Assembly: GCA_902796465.1 (NCBI GenBank)
Contig: CADBPK010000190.1
Location: forward strand, 1-14,049
Origin: an uncultured Erysipelotrichaceae bacterium
GTDB taxonomy: Bacteria > Bacillota_I > Bacilli_A > Erysipelotrichales > Erysipelotrichaceae
Length of the DNA stretch: 14,049 nucleotides
Direction of reading: 5' to 3'
Positions within the stretch are counted from its first letter, which is position 1; each line of letters begins with the position of its first letter. This document shows positions 1-7,374 of the stretch, piece by piece. Below the pieces are notes generated by a model. The model did no database searches and had not been told where the DNA came from. It worked only from the letters and a program-made list of their open reading frames with translations. The translations under genes were made by a program, and so were the position numbers.

Positions 1-1
1 C

Positions 2-415
2 AGAAATACATATGATATGGTCATTCTGCCCGGGGGACAGCCGGGTTCCACGCATCTGCGTGATTCGGAACAGGTCATAGCCTGGATCCGTGCATTTGAC
101 GCACAGGATAATAAATATGTCGCTGCCATCTGCGCAGCCCCGATGGCTGTGGCGGCAAGCGGAATCGCTGCAGGACGGAAAGTGACTTCCTTCCCGCAGG
201 ATTTTCTGCGCGAGCTTCTCAGGGACGCCGAGTATATTGATGACAATGAACTGCTTGAAGAGATGGTGGCTGTTGACGGCAATCTGATCACGAGCCGCGG
301 ACCTGCGACAGCACTTCCGTTTGCGTTCAGACTTGCGGAAATACTGGGCAAAGACAGCACGCCGCTGCGTCAGGCAATGCAGTATGATGCTTTGAAGGAA
401 GTTATGAAAAAATGA
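2..415 (+). CDS. DJ-1/PfpI (ThiJ) family protein, 5' end outside window
   Basis: The frame is open from base 2 and reads R-N-T-Y-D-M-V-I-L-P-G-G, the usual middle of a DJ-1 domain, so the gene starts upstream of the window and the ATG at 17 is internal. The nucleophile-elbow motif A-A-I-C-A-A-P, with the conserved cysteine codon at 131-133, is present. A later segment, I-T-S-R-G-P-A-T-A, matches the family's C-terminal pattern. Family members include protein deglycase or chaperone-like proteins (DJ-1, YajL) and other class I amidotransferase-fold enzymes, so the exact activity cannot be read from this part. The stop codon overlaps the start of the next gene by 4 bases, which suggests translational coupling to the two acetyltransferases. 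The family call is secure; the specific function is not. Confidence 0.9.
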   Translation, partial: RNTYDMVILPGGQPGSTHLRDSEQVIAWIRAFDAQDNKYVAAICAAPMAVAASGIAAGRKVTSFPQDFLRELLRDAEYIDDNELLEEMVAVDGNLITSRGPATALPFAFRLAEILGKDSTPLRQAMQYDALKEVMKK

Positions 416-849
416 AGACTTCCTTCTTCAGGCTGCATGAGATGACGCCGGAAAAGCTGCTGGATATCCTGAAGCTCCGTCAGGATGTGTTCATCGTTGA
501 GCAGGAATGTATTTATCCCGATATTGACGATACTGACAGGCATGCCGTACATGCCGTTCTGGAAGAAGACGGACAGATCCTTGCTTACCTCAGGATCTTT
601 CACCGGTCGGGCGAAGAAAATACCGCCCAGATCGGACGTGTCATCTCCGCTGTGCGCAGAAAAGGATACGGTTCTGAGATCCTGAAGGCTGCTCTGGGAT
701 ATGCAAAAGATATCATGCACTGCAGCGAAGCATATCTGGAAGCGCAGTGCTATGCATCCGGTCTGTATGAAAAACAGGGTTTTCATATTGTTTCGGAGCC
801 TTTTCTGGAGGACGGAATACCGCATGTGCGTATGAGGAGGCATCTGTGA
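412..849 (+). CDS. GNAT acetyltransferase, ElaA-like
   Basis: This is a 145-residue protein of the GNAT fold. The N-terminal segment L-R-Q-D-V-F-I-V-E-Q-E-C followed by Y-P-D-I-D-D-T-D is characteristic of the ElaA group. The acetyl-CoA pyrophosphate-binding motif R-R-K-G-Y-G (R-x-x-G-x-G) lies near residue 80, and the C-terminal Y-E-K-Q-G-F is the usual GNAT motif B end. The ATG overlaps the upstream stop as ATGA, and its own stop overlaps the next gene's GTG start. The substrate is unknown for this family. It is a single-domain soluble protein without signal peptide or membrane segments. Family assignment is by motif reading only. Confidence 0.88.
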   Translation: MKTSFFRLHEMTPEKLLDILKLRQDVFIVEQECIYPDIDDTDRHAVHAVLEEDGQILAYLRIFHRSGEENTAQIGRVISAVRRKGYGSEILKAALGYAKDIMHCSEAYLEAQCYASGLYEKQGFHIVSEPFLEDGIPHVRMRRHL

Positions 850-1316
850 AAGAAGGAAGGATACGGAAAGCAGAGAAAAAGGATCTTGCCCGGATCGCTG
901 AGATCCTTGTTTTTAACAACCGTCTTTTTTTCTATCCCATTTTCCGGGATGAAGAGTATTCTTTCGGCTTTATGAATGTGGAAGCTGTAATGAAGGAATA
1001 CCGGCAGGATCCGGTGATGATGAATGAGACATATGTTTATGATGACGGTCTGATCCGTGGTATACTGCGGTTTGACGGAACTGAAATCATTAAACTGTAT
1101 GTTGATCCTTTTTTCCAGAACCGGGGGATCGGACAGAAGCTTCTTGAATTTGCCCTGGAAGGAAAAGAAAGGGTATTTCTCTGGGCTCTGGAAAAAAATG
1201 AAGCAGGGCGCCGCTTTTACCGCCGGAACGGATTCGCGGAAACGGGAGAGAGAAAGTTTGAAGAAGGAACAGAAGAATATCTGATCCGTATGGAATACGC
1301 AAAGGCAGATGTCTGA
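846..1316 (+). CDS. GNAT family N-acetyltransferase
   Basis: This 156-residue protein starts with GTG at 846, overlapping the stop of the preceding acetyltransferase (GTGA). No later ATG keeps the beginning of the domain. The acetyl-CoA motif Q-N-R-G-I-G-Q-K-L-L is clear, preceded by the beta-strand I-I-K-L-Y-V-D-P-F-F. Motif B appears as E-K-N-E-A-G-R-R-F-Y-R-R-N-G-F. This is a standard RimI-like or general GNAT layout of normal length; the acceptor substrate cannot be inferred. It is distinct in sequence from the ElaA-like neighbour, so the pair is not a recent duplication. Overlapping frames suggest co-translation with the DJ-1 family gene. The stop codon TGA at 1314-1316 is also part of a possible extended -10 promoter for the next gene. 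Confidence 0.88.
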   Translation: MKEGRIRKAEKKDLARIAEILVFNNRLFFYPIFRDEEYSFGFMNVEAVMKEYRQDPVMMNETYVYDDGLIRGILRFDGTEIIKLYVDPFFQNRGIGQKLLEFALEGKERVFLWALEKNEAGRRFYRRNGFAETGERKFEEGTEEYLIRMEYAKADV

Positions 1317-1322
1317 TATAAT
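1314..1322 (+). promoter_or_regulatory. Possible extended -10 promoter for the CorA-family gene
   Basis: TGATATAAT is a perfect TGnTATAAT extended -10 element. I see no convincing -35 hexamer 16-18 bases upstream, which is tolerable for extended -10 promoters. Transcription would begin near 1329, leaving a short leader before the ATG at 1346. The TG overlaps the stop codon of the upstream gene, so a chance match is possible. Confidence 0.4.
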
Positions 1323-1345
1323 AGTTCAGAAAGCAGGTGAGTCAT

Positions 1346-2266
1346 ATGCCATATTACCTCATTCATGAAAGACTGGATGAATGTGCCAGGGAAGAGATCC
1401 GTGGGGCGGATGCGCAGTTCGTTGCGATCCTGACACATGCGGAATATGCTGAAATCGAAGAACTCTTCGATATGAAGATCGATATCGAAATGGATCTGAG
1501 ACATATTCATGAAACAAAAGCCGTCGTGAATATCGATTCACTGACAGGCACATTCAATATTCCGGATCATGAGAATTATTCCGGACATAAATTCAAGATT
1601 GCCTTTGTGCTGGATGAAAAGGGCATCGTTTTCATTGATGACACTGACTATACACATATGATCATGGAACGGATCCGTGCCAGCAAAAAATGGAAGTTTC
1701 CTTCCCTTGAAAGACTGATCTATGATTTCCTTGAGGAAACAATACGGCATGACATTTCACTTCTGGAAAAAACGGAACAGGATCTGGATATCATGGAACG
1801 CTCGATCATGAAAGGCGAGATCGAACAGTATCCGATCCAGCTGAATGATATCCGCAGCGATCTGCTGGACATGCATATGCATTATGAGCATCTGCTGGAT
1901 GTCGCAAAGGAATTCGAAGAAAACGAGAATGACTTTTTTGACGAGAGGAATACACGCTACTTCCGCCTTTTCCAGGAAAGGGTCGCACGTCTGGAAGACA
2001 ATGTCGATAATCTCCGTGACCTGATCGTCCAGCTGCGTGATCTCGTTTCCGAACAGCTCAGCATCAAACAGAACAACATCATGACGCTTCTGACAGTCGT
2101 CACAACGATCTTTATGCCGCTGACGCTGATTGCCGGCTGGTACGGCATGAACTTTGTGAACATGCCGGAATTGTATATGGCATGGGGTTATCCGATCGTA
2201 ATCATCGTCAGTCTCATGATAGTGGTCGGATGTCTGGTCTTCTTTAAAAAGAAGAAATGGATGTGA
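1346..2266 (+). CDS. corA: CorA-family divalent cation (Mg2+/Co2+) channel
   Basis: A 306-residue protein with the CorA/MIT plan: a long cytoplasmic acidic and helical N-terminal domain, then two membrane helices at the extreme C terminus. The signature Y-G-M-N-F lies at the end of the first membrane helix (nucleotides near 2140-2156), and the second helix runs to a basic tail K-K-K-K-W-M. The region before the first helix is charged and alpha-helical, as in the family's stalk helix. I chose ATG 1346 rather than GTG 1337 because AGGTGA at 1335-1340 is well placed as ribosome site for 1346 and overlaps the GTG. The family forms homopentameric channels driven by membrane potential. Ion preference among Mg2+, Co2+, Ni2+ or Zn2+ cannot be decided here. 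Confidence 0.92.
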   Translation: MPYYLIHERLDECAREEIRGADAQFVAILTHAEYAEIEELFDMKIDIEMDLRHIHETKAVVNIDSLTGTFNIPDHENYSGHKFKIAFVLDEKGIVFIDDTDYTHMIMERIRASKKWKFPSLERLIYDFLEETIRHDISLLEKTEQDLDIMERSIMKGEIEQYPIQLNDIRSDLLDMHMHYEHLLDVAKEFEENENDFFDERNTRYFRLFQERVARLEDNVDNLRDLIVQLRDLVSEQLSIKQNNIMTLLTVVTTIFMPLTLIAGWYGMNFVNMPELYMAWGYPIVIIVSLMIVVGCLVFFKKKKWM

Positions 2267-2277
2267 GGATATATAAC

Positions 2278-3219
2278 ATGAAAAGAATTTTTCTTTCATT
2301 CCTGATGATTCTCTTTTTTCTGTGCGGCTGCCGGGCGGAAACGCAGACCGGAAACGAGGTCAATTCTGCCGGGCAGAGTTTTTCGTCTGCCGATATGGTC
2401 GCATTTAAATGCAGGTTTGTTTCGGAAGACAACTATACCGGGGAAGAGGGAATCGGTTCGGCAGAGTACTATTTTGAACTGAAAGTACTGGATGACGGCA
2501 GGATCGAAGGAAAAGCACAGAGAAACGCAAATGATGAAGATCCGTCCTATGACCTGGTTTTTGCGTCTGACAGGCAGACGCTTTCAGCTCTTCAGGAACT
2601 TACGGAAGAGATCGGGCTGAAGGATCTGGACGGCATCAGCCACATTGAAAACGGCGCACCGGAAGGGAAGGGAATATCGCTGAGAATACGCTACGCTTCC
2701 GCAAAGATCGTAAGCTGTGAAGACAATACGAAAAACCATCTTTCACTCAGGCAGATGCTGGCAGTGCGTGACTGGTTCGAGCAGGTATCCGGGGCAGGGC
2801 GTATCCGCCGCCATCCGGTGGAAGATATTTCACCTGAAACATTTGCGGAGGAGACCGGGCTGGATCCGGACCTCTCGTCTGTAACTGATAAGGACATTGT
2901 ATTTACCAGGATCCGGGAAAACCGTACGGTCATCTATAAAATATCATTTACGACGCATGAGGGAAATGCTTATGAACTGTATTTTTCGGCAGATACGGAT
3001 GACCTGTGCCCGGAGGATAACGGATGGGATACGGTATATCCTTTTGAAGATTTTACAGTCAGTCTGAATGGCAGTGGTCAGGGACTCTGTGAGTGGAAGA
3101 CAGACGCATATGCATATGCGCTGTATATGCCGGAAAATGCGGAAGAAGGTTATCTGGAATATATGCGGATCGCACTGAAAGGCATTCTCTGGAATTCTTC
3201 CGCCGGCAGCGGTTCATAA
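2278..3219 (+). CDS. Lipoprotein of unknown function
   Basis: A 313-residue protein. It starts M-K-R-I-F, then a hydrophobic stretch ending in L-C-G-C, a lipobox with the modified cysteine most likely at residue 18. It is therefore probably a diacylglyceryl-anchored surface lipoprotein. ATG 2278 is preferred over the in-frame ATG at 2257 because it has TGAGGA at 2264-2269 as ribosome site and gives a proper signal peptide. The mature part is acidic, with beta-rich text such as Y-Y-F-E-L-K-V-L-D-D-G-R-I-E-G-K and no internal membrane segment. I do not recognise a domain. It follows the cation channel by 11 bases and is probably co-transcribed with it. No clear terminator follows, but a new promoter starts 13 bases after the stop. 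Confidence 0.82.
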   Translation: MKRIFLSFLMILFFLCGCRAETQTGNEVNSAGQSFSSADMVAFKCRFVSEDNYTGEEGIGSAEYYFELKVLDDGRIEGKAQRNANDEDPSYDLVFASDRQTLSALQELTEEIGLKDLDGISHIENGAPEGKGISLRIRYASAKIVSCEDNTKNHLSLRQMLAVRDWFEQVSGAGRIRRHPVEDISPETFAEETGLDPDLSSVTDKDIVFTRIRENRTVIYKISFTTHEGNAYELYFSADTDDLCPEDNGWDTVYPFEDFTVSLNGSGQGLCEWKTDAYAYALYMPENAEEGYLEYMRIALKGILWNSSAGSGS

Positions 3220-3231
3220 CATATGCCAGGA

Positions 3232-3259
3232 TTGACAAATATATGGTTTGAATTATGAT
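3232..3259 (+). promoter_or_regulatory. Sigma-A type promoter for the ECF/SAM-hydrolase cluster
   Basis: TTGACA at 3232-3237 (6/6) and TATGAT at 3254-3259 (5/6), separated by 16 bases. A transcript would start near 3266 and have a leader of about 75 bases before the ATG at 3341. This is the strongest promoter in the first 8 kb and marks the likely start of the transport operon. Confidence 0.75.
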
Positions 3260-3265
3260 AATTTC

Positions 3266-3340
3266 GTATGGGAAAGCCGTCTTCCCGCTTCGTAATACAG
3301 GCAGAAGTACGGCATTGCATATCAATAAGGGGGTAGCAAA
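3266..3340 (+). promoter_or_regulatory. Structured 5' leader of the S-component gene, unassigned
   Basis: Two mutually exclusive hairpins can be drawn. The first pairs GGGAA 3270-3274 with TTCCC 3282-3286. It could sit inside a further pairing of GTAT 3266-3269 with ATAC 3295-3298. The second pairs GCCGTCTTC 3276-3284 with GAAGTACGGC 3304-3313, nine pairs with one bulged T. The ribosome site AAGGGGG is at 3327-3333. I could not match it to a riboswitch class from memory, including preQ1 and the SAM types, so it is only a candidate regulatory leader. Confidence 0.3.
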
Positions 3341-3901
3341 ATGAATTCACAGTCTTCAACCAAAACGATCGTAGCGACAGGCCTCGGTGCGGCAGTGTTT
3401 CTGGTTCTTTTCATGTATGTGAAAGTTCCTTCTCCGGTACCGGAAACCAATCTTCAGATTGCTTACGGTGTCTCCAGTTTTTTTGCGGCAGTATTCGGAC
3501 CTGTCGCCGGCTTCCTCGTAGCCTTTGTCGGGCATGCACTTTCTGACTTTATCCAGTACGGTTCCCCGTGGTGGAGCTGGGTCGTAGCTTCCGGTGTCGG
3601 AGCACTCATTACCGGTCTCTGTGCGAAGAAAGTCGCTCCAGCTGTTGAGGAGGGCAGATTCAATACATCAGAACTGATCACATTCGTGATCTGGGCAGTC
3701 ATCGCAAACGCTGTTGCCTGGCTGGTCGCAGCACCTGTTCTGGATATCGTTATGTATTCCGAACCGGCATCAACTTCTTTCCTGCAGGGTGTGACTGCAT
3801 TTGGTCTGGATTCCATCGTATCCTGTGTGATCGGTGCGATTCTGCTGAAAGCATACGCCTCCACAAAAACAGGAAAAGGCAGTCTTTCCAAAGATATCTG
3901 A
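3341..3901 (+). CDS. ECF transporter substrate-binding (S) component, UPF0397 family
   Basis: A 186-residue integral membrane protein. Its text closely follows the UPF0397 pattern: V-A-T-G-L-G-A-A-V-F near the start, then P-S-P-V-P-E-T-N-L-Q, F-G-P-V-A-G-F-L-V-A-F-V-G-H-A-L-S-D and Y-G-S-P-W-W-S-W-V-V-A-S. The N-terminal A-x-x-x-A-type small-residue helix is where S components contact EcfT. About five or six membrane helices can be seen, and there is no signal peptide. S components bind the vitamin or small molecule and dock on the ATPase/T module. Automatic pipelines often label this family a riboflavin transporter, but I see no basis for a substrate. The gene heads the cluster and is separated from the ATPase gene by a terminator-like hairpin. 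Confidence 0.9.
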   Translation: MNSQSSTKTIVATGLGAAVFLVLFMYVKVPSPVPETNLQIAYGVSSFFAAVFGPVAGFLVAFVGHALSDFIQYGSPWWSWVVASGVGALITGLCAKKVAPAVEEGRFNTSELITFVIWAVIANAVAWLVAAPVLDIVMYSEPASTSFLQGVTAFGLDSIVSCVIGAILLKAYASTKTGKGSLSKDI

Positions 3902-3917
3902 TAAACCAGTCATGAAC

Positions 3918-3954
3918 GGGAAAGCAATGTGAATGCTTTCCCTTGCTTTTTCTT
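3918..3954 (+). terminator. Intrinsic terminator or attenuator between S component and ATPase genes
   Basis: A perfect 9-base-pair inverted repeat, GGGAAAGCA at 3918-3926 and TGCTTTCCC at 3934-3942, has a 7-base loop and is followed by TTGCTTTTTCTT. The stop of the S gene is 15 bases upstream, and the ribosome site of the ATPase gene begins just after. I see no separate promoter for the ATPase gene, so partial termination would yield more S-component mRNA than ATPase/T mRNA. Confidence 0.7.
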
Positions 3955-3966
3955 GAAAGGAATTCT

Positions 3967-5676
3967 ATGAAAGAACCTATAATCACCTTCACTGATTTTT
4001 CTTTTCAGTATTTCGAACAGAGTGAGCCGACGCTGCATCATATCGATCTGACGATCCGGCGCGGCGAAAAAATACTGATTGCGGGACCTTCCGGTTCCGG
4101 AAAAAGTACGCTCGGAAACTGTATCAACGGCCTGATTCCCTTTGCGCATAAAGGGAAGATCACCGGATCTTTGAACGTGGACGGAATTGAAACGAAGAAA
4201 TCCAGTCTGTTTGAACTGTCCATGAAAGTCGGAACAGTGCTCCAGGACAGTGACGGGCAGTTTATCGGTCTGAGTGTCGGTGAGGACATTGCATTTGCCC
4301 TGGAAAATGATTTGGTTCCCCAGAAGGAAATGAAGGAAAGGGTAAAAAGGATTTCAGCTATCGTGGGAATGAGTGACCAGATCGGACAGAATCCCCATAA
4401 TCTGAGCGGCGGTCAGAAACAGCGTGTTTCCCTGGCCGGCGTAATGGTCGATGATGTCGATATCCTGCTGTTCGACGAACCGCTGGCTAACCTTGACCCG
4501 AAAACAGGGAAAGTCGCGATCGAACTCATTGATGATATCGCAAAGGAAGACAAGACAGTCATTATCATCGAGCATCGTCTTGAAGATGTTCTGCACAGAC
4601 CGGTTGACAGGATCATACTGATGAATGACGGGAAAATCGTGGCAGACGGTACACCGGATGAAGTGCTTGCGTCCGGTATTCTGAGAGATTACGGGATCCG
4701 GGAACCGCTTTACCTGACCGCTGCGAGGTATGCCGGAAGTGAGATCACAGCGGATCTGCATCCTGCATCCCTGGAAACATTTGATGTCTCCGGAATCAGA
4801 CATGATCTGCAGAAATGGTATGACGATCATTACAACCGCGTACCGCAGCCGCAGAAGAAAGAGATGCTGAAGATCGAAGATATCAGTTTTTCCTATTCCG
4901 GTGTCAAGCCGACACTGAATCATATCAGCGCAGTCATACATGAAGGGGAGATGGTCAGCATCGTCGGAAAGAACGGTGCCGGCAAGACAACGCTTTCCTC
5001 CGTGATCTGCGGGTTTATCAAGCCTGATGACGGAAAGATCACCATGTACGGAGAAGATCTTTCCCCGTATTCGATATCAGAAAGGGCGGAATATGTAGGC
5101 ATCGTCATGCAGAATCCGAACCAGATGATCTCCAAGACGATGATCTATGACGAAGTCGCCCTGGGACTGACGATCCGGAACCTGCCGGAGGAAGAGGTCA
5201 GACAGAAAGTATATGATGTTCTGAAGATCTGCGGTCTCTATGAATTCCGCAGCTGGCCGATCAGTGCGCTGAGTTTCGGACAGAAAAAGAGGGTAACCAT
5301 CGCTTCCATCCTTGTTCTGAATCCAAAGGTGCTGATACTGGATGAACCGACAGCCGGGCAGGATTATCATCATTATTCCGAGATCATGGAGTTTCTGAAA
5401 AAACTGAATGAGAACGGACAGACGATCATCCTGATCACCCATGACATGCATCTGATGCTTGAATATACGGAAAGGGCAATTGTTATTTCCGACGCAGAGA
5501 AGCTGGCTGACCAGAAAGCATTTGAAGTTCTCTGTGATCCGGTCCTGACGGAAAAGGCAAACCTGAAGGAAACGTCGCTGTTTGAACTGGCACAGAAGGC
5601 CGGGATCGAGGATCCTCTCGGATTTGTCGAGTGCTTTATCCATTATGACCGGGAGGTGCGTGCCCATGAAAATTAG
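3967..5676 (+). CDS. ECF transporter ATPase, two ABC domains fused (EcfA-EcfA')
   Basis: A 569-residue protein with two complete ABC nucleotide-binding domains. Domain 1: Walker A G-P-S-G-S-G-K-S at 40-47, Q-loop V-L-Q-D, signature L-S-G-G-Q at 146-150, Walker B with D170-E171, switch histidine H203. Domain 2: Walker A G-K-N-G-A-G-K-T at 334-341, Q-loop V-M-Q-N, signature L-S-F-G-Q at 435-439, Walker B with D459-E460, histidine H492. This is the YkoD/CbiO-like double ATPase of energy-coupling factor transporters. The L-S-F-G-Q variant also occurs in CbiO-type ATPases, so both sites look catalytically complete. ATG 3967 is chosen over TTG 3943 because AAAGG at 3956-3960 precedes it and 3943 lies at the terminator. 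Its end overlaps the EcfT start by 11 bases. Confidence 0.95.
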   Translation: MKEPIITFTDFSFQYFEQSEPTLHHIDLTIRRGEKILIAGPSGSGKSTLGNCINGLIPFAHKGKITGSLNVDGIETKKSSLFELSMKVGTVLQDSDGQFIGLSVGEDIAFALENDLVPQKEMKERVKRISAIVGMSDQIGQNPHNLSGGQKQRVSLAGVMVDDVDILLFDEPLANLDPKTGKVAIELIDDIAKEDKTVIIIEHRLEDVLHRPVDRIILMNDGKIVADGTPDEVLASGILRDYGIREPLYLTAARYAGSEITADLHPASLETFDVSGIRHDLQKWYDDHYNRVPQPQKKEMLKIEDISFSYSGVKPTLNHISAVIHEGEMVSIVGKNGAGKTTLSSVICGFIKPDDGKITMYGEDLSPYSISERAEYVGIVMQNPNQMISKTMIYDEVALGLTIRNLPEEEVRQKVYDVLKICGLYEFRSWPISALSFGQKKRVTIASILVLNPKVLILDEPTAGQDYHHYSEIMEFLKKLNENGQTIILITHDMHLMLEYTERAIVISDAEKLADQKAFEVLCDPVLTEKANLKETSLFELAQKAGIEDPLGFVECFIHYDREVRAHEN

Positions 5677-6499
5677 AACATTCTCATATGATCAGCTGGA
5701 TACATTTGTCCACCGGCTTTCGGGACTGTCAAAACTGGTATGTTTCCTGCTTCTGACAACCGCGATCATGCTGACATACGATATCCGGATCATACTGGCG
5801 ATCATGGTGCTGTCCTACATCATGATGATGATTTCGAAGATCAGGTATTCCCAGATCAAGGTCATGCTGATCTATGTATTCGCGTTCCTGGCGTTCAATT
5901 TTATACTTACATATGTTTTCGCTCCGGAATACGGCGTGAAGATCTACGGTACAAGGCATCAGCTGTTTTCGTTCGGCGGTCCCTATACGGTCACGCTGGA
6001 GCAGTTATTTTATCAGGTCACCAAGTTTTCCAAATATCTCTCTGTCATCCCGCTGGGTATTATTTTCATCCTGACGACCAATCCGAGCGAATTCGCATCT
6101 GCTCTGAACGGTGTCGGGATCAGCTACAAGATCTGTACGTCCCTGTCACTGACCTTAAGGTATTTTCCGGATGTGGCAGATGACTACAATTCGATATCGC
6201 TGGCCCAGCAGGCACGCGGACTGGAAATGAGCAAGAAGGCAAAAATGATGGATCGTCTGAAACGCATCGCGGGAATTCTGATACCGCTGATCATGACGAC
6301 GATGGACCGGATCGATATCATTTCCAATGCAATGGACCTGAGAGGATTCGGAAAACACAAGAAAAGAACGTGGTATGCTAAAAAGCCGCTGAAGAGGAAT
6401 GATTATATCTCCATGGCAGTGTGCCTGGCTGTCCTGATCATTTCCCTGTATATCCGCTTTGCCGTGAACCACAGTATTTATTACAACCCGTTTCAGTGA
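5666..6499 (+). CDS. ecfT: ECF transporter transmembrane component EcfT (CbiQ-like)
   Basis: A 277-residue polytopic membrane protein of the EcfT/CbiQ family. The hallmark coupling-helix motif A-R-G is at 183-185, in Q-Q-A-R-G-L-E. A second L-R-G-F-G motif is at 225-229. These two short motifs contact the ATPases in known ECF structures. Membrane helices occur around residues 23-60, 68-88 and 125-145, plus one at the C terminus after the cytoplasmic segment. The start ATG 5666 lies inside the end of the ATPase gene with GGGAGG at 5651-5656 as ribosome site. This gives translational coupling and presumably balanced A/T stoichiometry. With the S protein and the double ATPase it makes a complete, dedicated (group I-like) ECF importer. 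Confidence 0.93.
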   Translation: MKIRTFSYDQLDTFVHRLSGLSKLVCFLLLTTAIMLTYDIRIILAIMVLSYIMMMISKIRYSQIKVMLIYVFAFLAFNFILTYVFAPEYGVKIYGTRHQLFSFGGPYTVTLEQLFYQVTKFSKYLSVIPLGIIFILTTNPSEFASALNGVGISYKICTSLSLTLRYFPDVADDYNSISLAQQARGLEMSKKAKMMDRLKRIAGILIPLIMTTMDRIDIISNAMDLRGFGKHKKRTWYAKKPLKRNDYISMAVCLAVLIISLYIRFAVNHSIYYNPFQ

Positions 6500-6513
6500 G
6501 GAGGTATCCGCAT

Positions 6514-7374
6514 ATGAATGAGAACATACTTCCGATTCTGGTTTTCCAGACGGATTTCACATATCTTGAAGGGGCTGTCGCCGCCATGTACGGTGTGGTC
6601 AGAAGTGTTGACCGCAATGTCGAGATCATTACGGCCACACATGATCTGCCGCAGTATGATATATGGAGCGCTTCCTATCGTCTGCGCCAGTATATGCCGT
6701 TCTGGCCTGCCGGAACTGTATTTGTTTCCGTTGTGGATCCCGGTGTCGGAACAGCGCGCAAGGCCTGTGTGGCACGTACCGCAGACGGATATTATATTGT
6801 CACGCCGGACAACGGGACTTTGACACATGTCGCAGACCGGCATGGAATCGAAGAGGTCCGGGAAATCGATGAGACCGTCAACCGTCTCCCGTCCACCCGC
6901 GGTACCAGTGTCTTTCACGGCAGGGATCTGTTTGGCTATTGTGCCGCAAAACTGGCTTCCGGAAAGATTACATTTGAGGAAGTCGGTCCGGCATATTCAC
7001 CCGATGACATAGTGCGCCTGCCGGTGCATTCCTTTGAACGCAGGGAAAATGCAGCAGAGGGAATTATAGAGATCGATGATCCTAATTTCGGCAATATGTG
7101 GACCAATATCCCGGTTGAAGAACTGCATAAAGCAGGAATGTCCTTCGGGGATATGGTCATGGTCACGATCACAAAAGACGGAGAGGAGATTTTCCGCAAA
7201 CCGGTGCGCTTTGACCAGACATTCGGAAATGTTCAGAAGGGAGATGTGATCCTTTACAACAACGAACTCATGAACGCGGCGCTTGCTGTTTCACAGGGCA
7301 GTTTTAAGGACAGTTACTGTCCCAGATACGGACCGGAGTATCATATCTGCATTTCCCGGGAGGAGGCGGAATGA
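6514..7374 (+). CDS. DUF62-family SAM hydroxide adenosyltransferase (SAM hydrolase), copy 1
   Basis: A 286-residue soluble protein of the DUF62/SAM_adeno_trans family, the same fold as fluorinase and SalL. The hydrolase triad described for archaeal DUF62 proteins is present: D75 in V-V-D-P-G-V-G, R82 and H135 in F-H-G-R-D. The D-to-R spacing of seven fits the family. Halogenases lack the Asp/Arg, so hydrolysis to adenosine plus methionine is the expected reaction. The C-terminal domain carries D189-P-N-F-G-N194 and W-T-N-I, as in canonical members. The usual T-D-F-G-x-x-D at the N terminus is altered to T-D-F-T-Y-L-E. The ribosome site GAGGAGG lies just upstream, 14 bases after the ecfT stop. 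It is followed by a second copy with a 4-base overlap. Confidence 0.9.
   Translation: MNENILPILVFQTDFTYLEGAVAAMYGVVRSVDRNVEIITATHDLPQYDIWSASYRLRQYMPFWPAGTVFVSVVDPGVGTARKACVARTADGYYIVTPDNGTLTHVADRHGIEEVREIDETVNRLPSTRGTSVFHGRDLFGYCAAKLASGKITFEEVGPAYSPDDIVRLPVHSFERRENAAEGIIEIDDPNFGNMWTNIPVEELHKAGMSFGDMVMVTITKDGEEIFRKPVRFDQTFGNVQKGDVILYNNELMNAALAVSQGSFKDSYCPRYGPEYHICISREEAE

Noticed and set aside
1337..1345. GTG 1337 as start of the CorA-family gene
   Set aside because: The GTG overlaps the AGGTGA ribosome site that serves ATG 1346.
3105..3120. 16-base perfect palindrome CGCATATGCATATGCG
   Set aside because: It lies inside the lipoprotein coding region and arises from the repeated codons for D-A-Y-A-Y-A; there is no regulatory context.
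3341..3901. Riboflavin transporter label for the S component
   Set aside because: The sequence follows the UPF0397 pattern; I see neither an FMN riboswitch in the short leader nor riboflavin genes nearby.
3943..3966. Upstream TTG start for the double ATPase
   Set aside because: It coincides with the T-rich end of the terminator hairpin, has no ribosome site, and adds residues not typical of the family; ATG 3967 has AAAGG at good spacing.
4354..5667. Long open frames on the minus strand opposite the ABC ATPase gene
   Set aside because: They lie wholly antisense to a gene with clear motifs, show no recognisable domain or ribosome site, and are a by-product of codon usage; the same holds for 1757-2299, 3463-3891, 10590-11147 and 13270-13788.
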